From Paenibacillus ihbetae (lineage in GTDB: Bacteria > Bacillota > Bacilli > Paenibacillales > Paenibacillaceae), in assembly GCF_002741055.1 (NCBI RefSeq), contig NZ_CP016809.1:62001-126000 (forward strand): 64,000 nt of DNA. The letters are read 5' to 3'. Below, piece after piece: positions 28,105-35,967 of this stretch. The notes under the pieces were generated by a model. The model was not told the origin of the DNA and did no database searches. It saw only the letters and a program-made list of their open reading frames with translations. A program made the translations under genes and the position numbers. Within the stretch, counting starts at the first letter, position 1. Each line of letters starts with the position of its first letter.

Positions 28105-29916
28105 CTATTTATCTTCAATCTCTTCAATCATTGCCTGCATCGCTTGCGCGAGTTTCTCGATAAGCTGACCCCGGTTCCGGTCATGCGGCTGCTGGGTGTC
28201 CATCAGCTGTTGAACCAAGGCGGGTAACCCAGCGTCGGCAGAATCAGCCGGCAAATCCGATAGTCCGAGATCCTGCCAATCGATCCCCTTAAGCTGCTCG
28301 ACGATCCCCTTTTCGCGGAGTTTAATTTCGGCCAGTTCGCCAAGCAGCGTTCTCAGCTTAACGATCCTTGCAAGATGCCGATAGCTTTCCGTTTGCTGTT
28401 CGGGAGGGCCGGACTCAACCAGCGATACGCTGTAATTGCGCATCGCATCAAGGCTGCCTTCATAGAGCAAGACCCCTTCCTTAATCAGATGGCGTACCCG
28501 ATATTCGATAAACGAATCGCCGGTATCAATCTCTGCCGATCCGATCACTTCACCTACAACTCGTGCTGATTTCCTAAAGTACCCGCACCGGGCCTCCACG
28601 CGGTAAACGGCCTTCAATATCTCTTCATCATAATAAGACTCCGGAACCGTAACAAGCTCCCCGTTGTGGAGAATGCGAAGCGTGCCGTTCTCGCCCAGTA
28701 GCCGAAGCCAATCCTGCCGATCGTGCTCCTGATCTTCCGCGGATAGTCTCACGATGCCATCAGGCAGATCCAGCGCATTCTTAAGTTGGCAGGGCGTTAT
28801 CTCTCCCGTATTTTTATATCGGATATCCGGATTTTGTTCCTGAAGCACTTTCGTCGCATTTACGCGGTAAAGCTCGGGATGGCCGGAAAGACGTGACAGC
28901 AATCGCCGCAGACCGAGCAGTTCTTTCGCGGAATCGCCGGCCCAAATTAGGCACGGCACGGAAGTTAATTGCTCAGGCCATGCCTTCCAGCGGATAGCTG
29001 CCTCGAGTTGAATCAGCTTCCACTCGTCCGAGCTTAATCCACGATAACGCTCTGAAAACCACCGTGTCCGTTCCGAAAAGGTTTCATAAAGGCGCTCATC
29101 GTCCGGCATTGGTCCGACCATCAAATTGTCGTCCAGGACAATGACAAGCTCATCGGGCCGCGAACGAAGAATAATCCTTAACGAGCCGGCTGTGGACGCA
29201 TCAAACGCTACATGAACACGCGAGACTTTTCCTCTGTAGATGGGCGACTCCCTCAGATAAGCTTCGTTTCCGAGCTCCCATTCGGTGTCGAACGCCTTCC
29301 GGAAATATTGCATGCCTTGGTGCCTTCCTTCGGCCAGGAGCCGGGCAGCATCCGTATTCATCAGATCCTTAAGCTTAAACAGCTTCTCGTCGAAATGATT
29401 GATTGCGGTACTTTCGCCCTTCCGGTATTCATCCCGAGTCATCTGCTCACGGGGCATGATTGAAGGGTCGTAAATTTTCTGGCCCTTCCACCCGGAGTAA
29501 GCAAAGGTTCGAGCAATGCCAATGGCACCCAGAGCGTCCAGACGATCAGCATCCTGAACGATTTTCGCCTCCAAGGTGGTCATCTCGGCGCCCGTTCCTC
29601 CGGCATAAGACATATTCACGATGATCGAAAGGATATGCGCTTGGTCATCACGATCTACGCCTGCCTGCTTCATCCACCGCTCAAGCCTGGCGATGGCATT
29701 TTCTTTCGAGTCGTTCAATTTCTCGTCCACTAAATCATGGAGAAGTGCAGCCAACTCGCATAAGTAGGCATTTGCACCCTCAAAAACCGCCAGCATCCGT
29801 GCAAGACGGCTTACTCGTTTGACATGCCACCAGTCATGACCGCTTGCATCGTTCTCATGCACCGAGCGGGCAAAATCTTCGGCCTGACGCAGAATATGGC
29901 CTTTCTCCGCTTCCAT
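28105..29916 (-). CDS. HD-domain protein fused to DUF1835 and DUF3658
   Basis: A 603-residue three-part protein. Residues ~1-210 are a YpgQ/YedJ-like HD phosphohydrolase with metal ligands in HDWWHVKRV, LAALLHDLVDEK and VQDADRLDALGAIG. Residues ~215-345 resemble DUF1835 (VHVAFDASTAGSLRIIL, VIVLDDNLMVGPM). Residues ~350-490 resemble DUF3658 (GEITPCQLKNAL, YYDEEILKAV, GDSFIEYRVRHLI). A coiled C-terminal tail follows. HD proteins of this type hydrolyse nucleotides or their derivatives. DUF1835/DUF3658 have no known function and usually form a separate protein. Start: ATG 29916 is nine bases after GGGAG, and ATG 29925 abuts it. It lies downstream of two broken genes on the same strand. Confidence 0.85.
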   Translation of the reverse strand: MEAEKGHILRQAEDFARSVHENDASGHDWWHVKRVSRLARMLAVFEGANAYLCELAALLHDLVDEKLNDSKENAIARLERWMKQAGVDRDDQAHILSIIVNMSYAGGTGAEMTTLEAKIVQDADRLDALGAIGIARTFAYSGWKGQKIYDPSIMPREQMTRDEYRKGESTAINHFDEKLFKLKDLMNTDAARLLAEGRHQGMQYFRKAFDTEWELGNEAYLRESPIYRGKVSRVHVAFDASTAGSLRIILRSRPDELVIVLDDNLMVGPMPDDERLYETFSERTRWFSERYRGLSSDEWKLIQLEAAIRWKAWPEQLTSVPCLIWAGDSAKELLGLRRLLSRLSGHPELYRVNATKVLQEQNPDIRYKNTGEITPCQLKNALDLPDGIVRLSAEDQEHDRQDWLRLLGENGTLRILHNGELVTVPESYYDEEILKAVYRVEARCGYFRKSARVVGEVIGSAEIDTGDSFIEYRVRHLIKEGVLLYEGSLDAMRNYSVSLVESGPPEQQTESYRHLARIVKLRTLLGELAEIKLREKGIVEQLKGIDWQDLGLSDLPADSADAGLPALVQQLMDTQQPHDRNRGQLIEKLAQAMQAMIEEIEDK

Positions 29917-29988
29917 CTCCGGCATCTCCCTTATATTTTCTTATCAACCAACAAGAATTCGATCCCAATGAACTAGTACATCACCCCA

Positions 29989-30499
29989 TCAATAAAGACG
30001 GATCATTCCACGGAGCAAGCATTGCAAAACGGCAAATACCAGCTCCGAATCCTGAATCTCGTTCTGCTGAACCCGGTGAAGACACTCCTCAACCGGGATT
30101 CGGATCACTTGAATGCTCTCGTGATCTTCCGGCCGGGCTTCTCCTCGAACCAGAAGCTCTTCTGTATAGTAGACATGCGCGACCTCGTTGCAGCGCCAAG
30201 AAGCGGGATACATCCGTCCAAAGTAATGAAGTCGCCCGCATTCGTATCCGGTCTCTTCAAGCAGTTCACGCCTCGCAGCGACTTTCTGGATCCTCGCCTT
30301 GATGAACGCCTCCGCCAGGGAGCTGGATGACCAGCTCATTAACCGGGTTACGCTGCTGTTGGATCAGCAGAAACTCATCCTCCTGCTTGGCCAGCACGAC
30401 GACCGATTCGGGGTGGTCCTTCGTAAAATATACTTTACCATGTCCGTCCGAATAAACGGAGACGCCGTTTCGACTTGCCACTAAATGTTTGGCATTCAC
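29989..30499 (-). pseudogene. Nudix hydrolase (ADP-ribose pyrophosphatase-like), frameshifted
   Basis: Two overlapping frames together give one Nudix protein. The N-terminal part starts at GTG 30499 after GGAGGA, reads to LPGGGVHQGEDPE and then hits a stop. The C-terminal part in another frame resumes at VAARRELLEETGYE and continues to 29989. Dropping one base from the three T residues at 30283-30285 restores an exact Nudix box (G x5 E x7 R E L L E E T G Y). The intact protein would be about 169 residues, matching NudF/ADP-ribose pyrophosphatases. It is either a genuine pseudogene or a one-base sequence error. A broken GNAT gene is adjacent. Confidence 0.85.
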
Positions 30500-30602
30500 A
30501 TCGCTTCCTCCTCCGTTCAACGTTCGTCACTCCCGCTCTCGCCATCCTACAGCACTCATTCGTTCCCGCCGCACACTGCACCGCTTCCGTCCTCCCCTAA
30601 CA

Positions 30603-31163
30603 TCAGCGCTTATCGCTCCACTGTTCCTTTTGGGATCGGGCGAATTCATCTTTCAGAATCGAGAAGAGATACGAATCGTGAAACCGTTCCTTGAACCATA
30701 GATGCTGACGCAAATGGCCCTCCTGTTTCATGCCGATGCGGCGAAGTACGCCGGCCTATCCGGCGTTTCCTGGCCGGCAGGTAGCGTAAACTCGATGTAC
30801 CCCGAGCGTCTCGAAACCGAAACGGCATATAGCCTCGGCCGCTTCCAAAGTATAACCCTGCCGCCAATAATCCCGGTTCAAGCAATATCCCATCTCGGCA
30901 TTGGTATCCATGCGATAAATGCCACATCCACCGATTAGGGCGCCACCGTCTTTCAACGTGATCGCGAGCTCATAATTGTTCCTCGGCGTCTGTTCGCTGT
31001 ATTGAATAACCATGCGAAGATATTGCAGCGTGTCTTCTTCCGTATTCGGTCCCCACATCGTGTGCTCGGTGACCATGGGATCGGATGCATAGCGGTGCAC
31101 ATCCGCCATATCCGTCATCGTAAACTCCCGAATGATCAATCGTTTCGTCTCAAGCCGCATCAT
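30603..31163 (-). pseudogene. GNAT acetyltransferase (RimJ/RimL type) interrupted by an amber codon
   Basis: A frame of 187 codons starts at ATG 31163 after GGGAGG and is read as RLETKRLIIREFTMTDM, GALIGGCGIYRMD and YWRQGYTLEAAEAICRFGF. At 30756-30758 a TAG stop interrupts the motif RPGNAG*AGVLRRIGM. The same frame then continues to GMKQEGHLRQHLWFKERFHDS and ends at TGA 30603. The break falls at the acetyl-CoA-binding Asn/Ser region (N-x-xS-xxxLEKxGF in the family), so the truncated 135-residue product should be inactive. A single base change (TCG to TAG would do) accounts for it. Readthrough is possible but unsupported. Confidence 0.85.
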
Positions 31164-31281
31164 ATCCCATCCTCCCCTATATCACCTATTACCAGGTCCT
31201 TACTATCCCCTTATGTATTCCTTTACCAATACCGTTACAGCCATTGTACCATTTTCAAATTCCCTTCACCTGTTCCCGTGA

Positions 31282-31321
31282 AACAAGAAGCCTGCACCCG
31301 ATCCGGCGCAGACTTCTTGTT
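31282..31321. terminator. Hairpin downstream of the second GntR/LacI regulator
   Basis: AACAAGAAG (31282-31290) pairs with CTTCTTGTT (31313-31321), with an inner CTGC/GCAG pair. No long T-tract follows on either strand, so terminator function for the leftward regulator gene is likely but not certain. Confidence 0.5.
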
Positions 31322-31361
31322 ATCGTAAGGGGCTAATGGATTGGATTGGTTGTTCCTTCCC

Positions 31362-32429
31362 TCAAGGTCTGGGAATCATCGTGTCCGTCCATTGGACGGG
31401 AACGACTTCACGCCGTGGCTCATAGGTCCCGCTAAGCTGTTCTGAGAGCAAATCGACGGCAATCCGGCATACGTCATCCAATCGCTGATGGACATAAGGT
31501 ATACCTTCGAGATCCGGATCATCAAAGGCAGCCAGCAGGGGCGCGCTCCCCGTTCCCTGCCAAATTTCGCGAATCGCGTTATAGGCGTAGCGTGCCAGCT
31601 CCGCGTTAACGGCAAAGACAGCCGTGACATCGCTCCGTACCCGCAGAAAACGCTCGATTTCCTGTTGGCCGCGCCCTTCTCCGATCGTTTCCAGGTCCAG
31701 CATGCACCACAGCGTCTTGTCTATGGGCAAGCCCTGCTCCATGAAGGCGGCCTCAAATCCTTTAGCTCTATCGTCCGTAACCGAATTCGTAATTTCCGGA
31801 GACAAATAGGCAATGCGCGTGTGTCCAGCCGCAAGCAACCCGGATACAGCTTCTCGAACGCCGCCGTAATTGTCGGAGCTCACGCTGTAGGTCTTGATCT
31901 CCTTCAAGAAGCGGTCGACAAGCACCAATGGAACTTGGTCAAGCGACAAGCGCAATATCGCGGTATTGTAGCTTTCCTGCTCCACCGGAAAAATAATAAA
32001 CCCGTCAACTCCCCGTTTCCTGAACTGCTCAATCGCTGTTGACTCTTCCTCCGGTGACTCCCGCGTAATGCGGAACAACAGGTCATATCCTCTGTCGGCA
32101 CAATATCGCTCCAGCCCGTCGAGCAGCTGCTGATCAATCTTGGTTTTCATTGTAGGCAAAATAATCGCGATCGTCCGCTTCGTATCCGCCCCATGCTCCG
32201 GCCCTTCCTGAGAACCATGCTCCCGCACGAAGGTGCCTTTCCCCCGAAACCGCACGAGCAAGCCTTCCTCCACCAATCCGTTCAGTGCATTTTTGGATGT
32301 GATTTGGCTTACGCCGTATTGCTGAGCAAGCTCCTTCTCCGAAGGAACAAGGGCACCTGCCTGTAGCTCGCCACTCCGAATGCGGCCGCGGATGTCGTTT
32401 TGAATTTGTTTATATAACGGATGCTCCAT
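31362..32429 (-). CDS. GntR-type regulator with LacI-like sensor domain (AraR-like)
   Basis: A 355-residue chimera of a GntR winged helix (PLYKQIQNDIRGRI, PSEKELAQQYGVSQITSKNAL, FRGKGTFVREHG) and a LacI-type effector-binding domain (TIAIILPTMK, VPLVLVDRF, SDNYGGVREAVSGLLAAGHTRIAYLSP, AFDDPDLEGIPYVHQ). The architecture is that of AraR. It is divergent to the secreted sialidase-fold protein at 32556, which it probably represses in the absence of a sugar. The AT-rich palindrome at 32470-32485 lies between them. It is closely similar in build to the regulator at the left edge of the window. Confidence 0.92.
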   Translation of the reverse strand: MEHPLYKQIQNDIRGRIRSGELQAGALVPSEKELAQQYGVSQITSKNALNGLVEEGLLVRFRGKGTFVREHGSQEGPEHGADTKRTIAIILPTMKTKIDQQLLDGLERYCADRGYDLLFRITRESPEEESTAIEQFRKRGVDGFIIFPVEQESYNTAILRLSLDQVPLVLVDRFLKEIKTYSVSSDNYGGVREAVSGLLAAGHTRIAYLSPEITNSVTDDRAKGFEAAFMEQGLPIDKTLWCMLDLETIGEGRGQQEIERFLRVRSDVTAVFAVNAELARYAYNAIREIWQGTGSAPLLAAFDDPDLEGIPYVHQRLDDVCRIAVDLLSEQLSGTYEPRREVVPVQWTDTMIPRP

Positions 32430-32469
32430 GTTATACCTCGCTTTTACGTCGGTCCCAAGTGAAAATAAT

Positions 32470-32532
32470 ATATATTTAGTATATCTTAATTTATATTAAC
32501 TGCGATACAATCCATTTTAGAAAGCGCTTTCT
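32470..32532. promoter_or_regulatory. Operator and catabolite-repression-like palindromes before the sialidase-fold gene
   Basis: ATATATTTAGTATATC (32470-32485) resembles the palindrome at 938-955 and may bind the GntR/LacI regulators. AGAAAGCGCTTTCT (32519-32532) is a perfect 14-base palindrome close to a CcpA (cre) or LacI-family site. A possible -10 element TACAAT sits at 32506-32511 between the two, so the second palindrome would block transcription near the start. Confidence 0.55.
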
Positions 32533-32555
32533 ATAATGGATTGGGAGGTTTGCCA

Positions 32556-34601
32556 ATGAATCAGAACCAAAGCTTATGGAAGAAATCGCTTGCCTTCATC
32601 GTTATCTTTGCGCTTGCTTTAACGGCATTTCCGTTATCGCCGGTCCATGCAGCTTCTACCGGCATGGCATGGGCTTCGCAGCAGACTGCCATTTATACTC
32701 CGCCTTCTGGAGGCGTATGGTATCCAAGGCTCCTCAAGCTGTCGCCAAGCGAATGGCTTGTATCCTTCGACACTAACGCCGGTGGAGGCAACACGCGCAT
32801 CGTTGTCTCCAGGACACAGGACGCCGGCAAGACATGGAGTGCTCCGATCACAGCTGTCTCCAGCGCCGCCGGCAATGTGGGGAACGGTCAAATGCTGAGG
32901 CTGCCGAGCGGAGAAATATGGCTGGCTTACCGGCTCGTCGTGCAGAACGGCTCGACCTATGAGACCCAGCTAAACGTCCGGCGGAGCGTTGACAGCGGAT
33001 ATACCTGGAGCGATTTGCCCGGCGGATTGATCGGCAGTTCAACCGCCTCCGGCTTTAAAGGTTTGTGGGAGCCGCACTTGGAAATGATCAACGGCACGAT
33101 TGCCGTGCTATACGCGGATGACAGCCCGGCGGCCGTCGGAACGACCGGCTTGCAAAATTTATATATGAAAACGTGGAGCGGCAGCGGCTGGGGCAATCGC
33201 ATCACCGTCAGCGACGGAGTTGCAGCCGGCTCCCGCGACGGCATGCCGGTCATCACGCGAATGAACGACGGCCGATATATGACCGTATTCGAAGCCTCCG
33301 ACGTTCCCGGCCATTCTTTTGTTATCAAATTTAAAATTTCCCCGGACGGCTTCAATTGGTCAGTCCCCCGCCAGACGATGTACGTGCCAAGCGGCAGCGG
33401 CAAAAAGGCGGGCGCCCCGTTCGTCGTAAAGCTCGCCGACGGCCACCTGATGGCGGCATTCCAGACCGATGAGAGCAGCGCCAATACGGGAGATCCCTAC
33501 ACCTCGATGCATACGATGATCAGCTCCGATAACGGTGCGACATGGCAGTATAAAACCAACGTTTTTCCGGTGTCCGATACGAAGTCTTCCAATTGGAACG
33601 CCCTCATGACCATTGATTCCACACGCGTCGCAGCAGTCACCAGCGCAACGTACCCTGCAAACGGCATCTATATGCGCTTTGGTCATACCGTGACACCGGC
33701 GCAGACGAATCTCGTCAACAATCCCGGCTTTGAAACGGCTAATGTAACCGGCTGGACCACGTACGGCGACGATTACCCCAACCGGATTCATATCCACGGC
33801 GTGAATGACAGTGTCGGGCTGCCCGCAGCAGAAGGATCTTACTTCGTTGGGCTCGCGGGGACAACCGGGCCATCGACTGCATATATCGGTCAGACGATAA
33901 CCGGCCTTGATAACGGCACCTACACGATGCGTGCCCACATGCGAAGCAGCGGGAGCCAGAACAGCTGCGTCATGGAAGTGAAGGATTATGGCGGCAGCAT
34001 GCTTCAAGCCGGCTGTCCTGTCACAACATCATGGACGCCGGTGACGATATCGAACATTCAAGTGACAAACGGCAAGGCAACGATCGGATTTTACGTGTCG
34101 AATTCATCCTCTTCCCAGTGGGCGGATCTGGATCGGGTTGAGTTCGTTCGGGAACAAATCACGGTAGCCTCTGGCCAAACGTACCGTCTCATGAACCCGA
34201 ACAGCGAGAAAGTGCTGGAGGTTGACGGCTGGAGAACCGAGAACGGTTCGAATGTGATCCTGTGGGACGACCATGGCGGGGCGAACCAGCAATGGCGAAT
34301 CACGGAGACTTCCGGGGGGAATTACAGCCTGATCAACATCCATAGCGGCAAAGCGCTTGAAGTCGACGCATGGGGAACGGACAACGGCTCGAATGTGACC
34401 ATTTGGGACAATCATGGCGGAGCGAACCAGCTGTGGCGGATCGTCGATAAAGGTGGCGGTCTCTATAAACTGATTAACGTCCATAGCGGGAAAGCACTGG
34501 ACGTTAGCGGCAGCGGCACGGCCAACGGGACGAACGTGCAAATCTGGCAGGACCTGAATAATGCCGCACAGCAATGGAAGCTGGTGCAGTTGAACTCGTA
34601 G
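32556..34601 (+). CDS. Secreted sialidase-fold glycosidase with carbohydrate-binding and ricin-type domains
   Basis: A 681-residue secreted protein. The signal peptide ends near VHA (residue 32). A beta-propeller of about 350 residues carries Asp-boxes (TQDAGKTW, SVDSGYTW, SSDNGATW), as in sialidases and GH93-type exo-arabinanases. A CBM-like beta-sandwich follows (NLVNNPGFETANVTGW). The C-terminus is a ricin-type beta-trefoil with three repeats marked QQWRI, QLWRI and QQWKL, each with a KALEVD-like strand. It probably cleaves and binds an extracellular polysaccharide, but the specificity is unclear. Start: ATG 32556 is seven bases after GGGAGG. Control is by the divergent GntR/LacI regulator and the palindrome at 32519-32532. 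Confidence 0.88.
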   Translation: MNQNQSLWKKSLAFIVIFALALTAFPLSPVHAASTGMAWASQQTAIYTPPSGGVWYPRLLKLSPSEWLVSFDTNAGGGNTRIVVSRTQDAGKTWSAPITAVSSAAGNVGNGQMLRLPSGEIWLAYRLVVQNGSTYETQLNVRRSVDSGYTWSDLPGGLIGSSTASGFKGLWEPHLEMINGTIAVLYADDSPAAVGTTGLQNLYMKTWSGSGWGNRITVSDGVAAGSRDGMPVITRMNDGRYMTVFEASDVPGHSFVIKFKISPDGFNWSVPRQTMYVPSGSGKKAGAPFVVKLADGHLMAAFQTDESSANTGDPYTSMHTMISSDNGATWQYKTNVFPVSDTKSSNWNALMTIDSTRVAAVTSATYPANGIYMRFGHTVTPAQTNLVNNPGFETANVTGWTTYGDDYPNRIHIHGVNDSVGLPAAEGSYFVGLAGTTGPSTAYIGQTITGLDNGTYTMRAHMRSSGSQNSCVMEVKDYGGSMLQAGCPVTTSWTPVTISNIQVTNGKATIGFYVSNSSSSQWADLDRVEFVREQITVASGQTYRLMNPNSEKVLEVDGWRTENGSNVILWDDHGGANQQWRITETSGGNYSLINIHSGKALEVDAWGTDNGSNVTIWDNHGGANQLWRIVDKGGGLYKLINVHSGKALDVSGSGTANGTNVQIWQDLNNAAQQWKLVQLNS

Positions 34602-34708
34602 CGTTCCGCAAGATCTATTCACGAACGGGGTCATCGTGGGATACTCGTTTGCGCTCCGTTCGTCGGTATTGGGCGTAAGGATGATTTAAGATTGGAATAA
34701 GGACGGAG

Positions 34709-34743
34709 AAGGCCGGACAGTCCCGAGAGGGGTGTCCGGCCTT
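34709..34743 (+). terminator. Hairpin after the sialidase-fold gene
   Basis: An 11-bp perfect stem (AAGGCCGGACA/TGTCCGGCCTT) with a 13-base loop and a weak T-tract (CTTATCC). It lies 107 bases after the stop. The rest of 34602-34980 holds no gene I can recognise. Confidence 0.6.
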
Positions 34744-34980
34744 CTTATCCTGCTCCAATGAATCCTTTCGAGCCTCCAGGTTCCTCGTTGATTCAGTTGC
34801 TGAAAACTGACACTAGCAGGCTATGACTTGGTTTCTGCAGCATCATTTTCGCCTCAGCGTGATACCTCCCGGTAAATCCAACCCCGCAACGCATTCTTTT
34901 ACGGTTAATTCATCCAATATACGGCTGGAATGATTAAAACAAGATGGGTCGTTAGCGCTTGCAATAAAAACAAGCTCCGG

Positions 34981-35841
34981 CTAACCTTTCGCACCGGTTC
35001 GCATGGCCAGCGGAGGCATATTGTAATACATTTTGAAGGCTCGGGTGAACGTGTAGAGGTTCGGATAACCGAGGGACAATGCGATCTCGGTAACGGATGC
35101 GTCCGTCTCGGTAAGCAGGCGCTTCGCCTTTTCCATGCGGATGTTCTGAAGATATTTCTGCGGGGACACCCCGACTTGGCCGGCAAACACGTTGGAGAAA
35201 TACGAGCGGTGCACGCCTGCAAAAGCGGCCACTTGCTGCACCGTGATCCCTTCCGTCGCGTGAAGATCCATAAAATCCATACACGCACGGATCCACCGCG
35301 AGGGTTCGCTTGAGTGGACCGGCTCTGTCTCGGGAATGAGCAGCGACATCAGCTCGCATACCATCCCTTGAAGCGCCAAAGAGACGGCCGGATGCCAGCG
35401 CTCGGTGCCAGCCATCTTATCAAGCGTTTTTGCCGCCGCTTCCTTGACCGGTGAAGTAAGCATTTGTTTCCCGTATGGTCGATCCGGCGTGATCCCGGCA
35501 AGCCCCAGCAGCCCTTTGACCCGGGTGCCGTCCACGGCAAGCCAATTCATTTGCAGAGGCGCATCGGATGCAAGCGCGTAATAATCATAGGTTCTGCCCG
35601 GGAACAGGCAAAACAGATCGTTCTTGCTGAGTTCCACCCTTTTGTCGCCGAAATCAAGGCATACCCTACCCTCTAGAACGAGATGAAGACTGTAACAATC
35701 AATTCGTTTCGGTCCTACCTTGTAATGGGCCTTGGCAATGCTTCGGCCGCCCCGGACTGGCCATAACTGCGCCTCCTTATCGAGGTAGCCGGGCGTGTAA
35801 TAAATAAACTCGGCAAACTCGTGATCATATTCCTGCATCAT
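34981..35841 (-). CDS. AraC family transcriptional regulator
   Basis: A 286-residue cytoplasmic regulator. It has an N-terminal cupin-like sensing domain (residues ~20-150; LHLVLEGRVCLDFGDKRVELSKNDLFCLFPG) and a C-terminal AraC double HTH (VQQVAAFAGVHRSYFSNVFAG, VTEIALSLGYPNLYTFTRAFK). I chose the ATG at 35841 after AGGAGGG. The ATG three bases on is an alternative, and the far-upstream start at 35877 has no binding site. It is divergent to the sulfatase at 35968, which it most likely activates in response to a sugar or sulfated sugar. The direct and inverted repeats between them are candidate binding sites. Confidence 0.9.
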   Translation of the reverse strand: MMQEYDHEFAEFIYYTPGYLDKEAQLWPVRGGRSIAKAHYKVGPKRIDCYSLHLVLEGRVCLDFGDKRVELSKNDLFCLFPGRTYDYYALASDAPLQMNWLAVDGTRVKGLLGLAGITPDRPYGKQMLTSPVKEAAAKTLDKMAGTERWHPAVSLALQGMVCELMSLLIPETEPVHSSEPSRWIRACMDFMDLHATEGITVQQVAAFAGVHRSYFSNVFAGQVGVSPQKYLQNIRMEKAKRLLTETDASVTEIALSLGYPNLYTFTRAFKMYYNMPPLAMRTGAKG

Positions 35842-35891
35842 CGATTGCCACCCTCCTGAAAGTATTGATGAAATCATCTAGATAACAAAAT

Positions 35892-35948
35892 GACAATATG
35901 TAGACAACATAACGATATTCCTAAACCATTGATAATTCAATATTATCA
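35892..35948. promoter_or_regulatory. Repeats between the AraC regulator and the sulfatase
   Basis: Two direct repeats GACAATAT and GACAACAT start at 35892 and 35903, 11 bases apart. A perfect inverted repeat TGATAAT-N5-ATTATCA covers 35930-35948, ending just before the GGGAGGGG binding site of the sulfatase. The first could be an AraC site, and the second could be another repressor's operator or an mRNA hairpin over the start region. Confidence 0.45.
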
Positions 35949-35967
35949 TAATGGGAGGGGATAAATT

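Noticed and set aside
29989..30499. Programmed frameshift in the Nudix gene
   Set aside because: The shift site (AGAAAGTC) is not a slippery heptamer, and no stimulatory structure is evident. An indel is simpler.
33360..34007. 215-codon antisense frame inside the sialidase-fold gene
   Set aside because: It is a shadow of the strong plus-strand coding sequence with no family match and no promoter or binding site.
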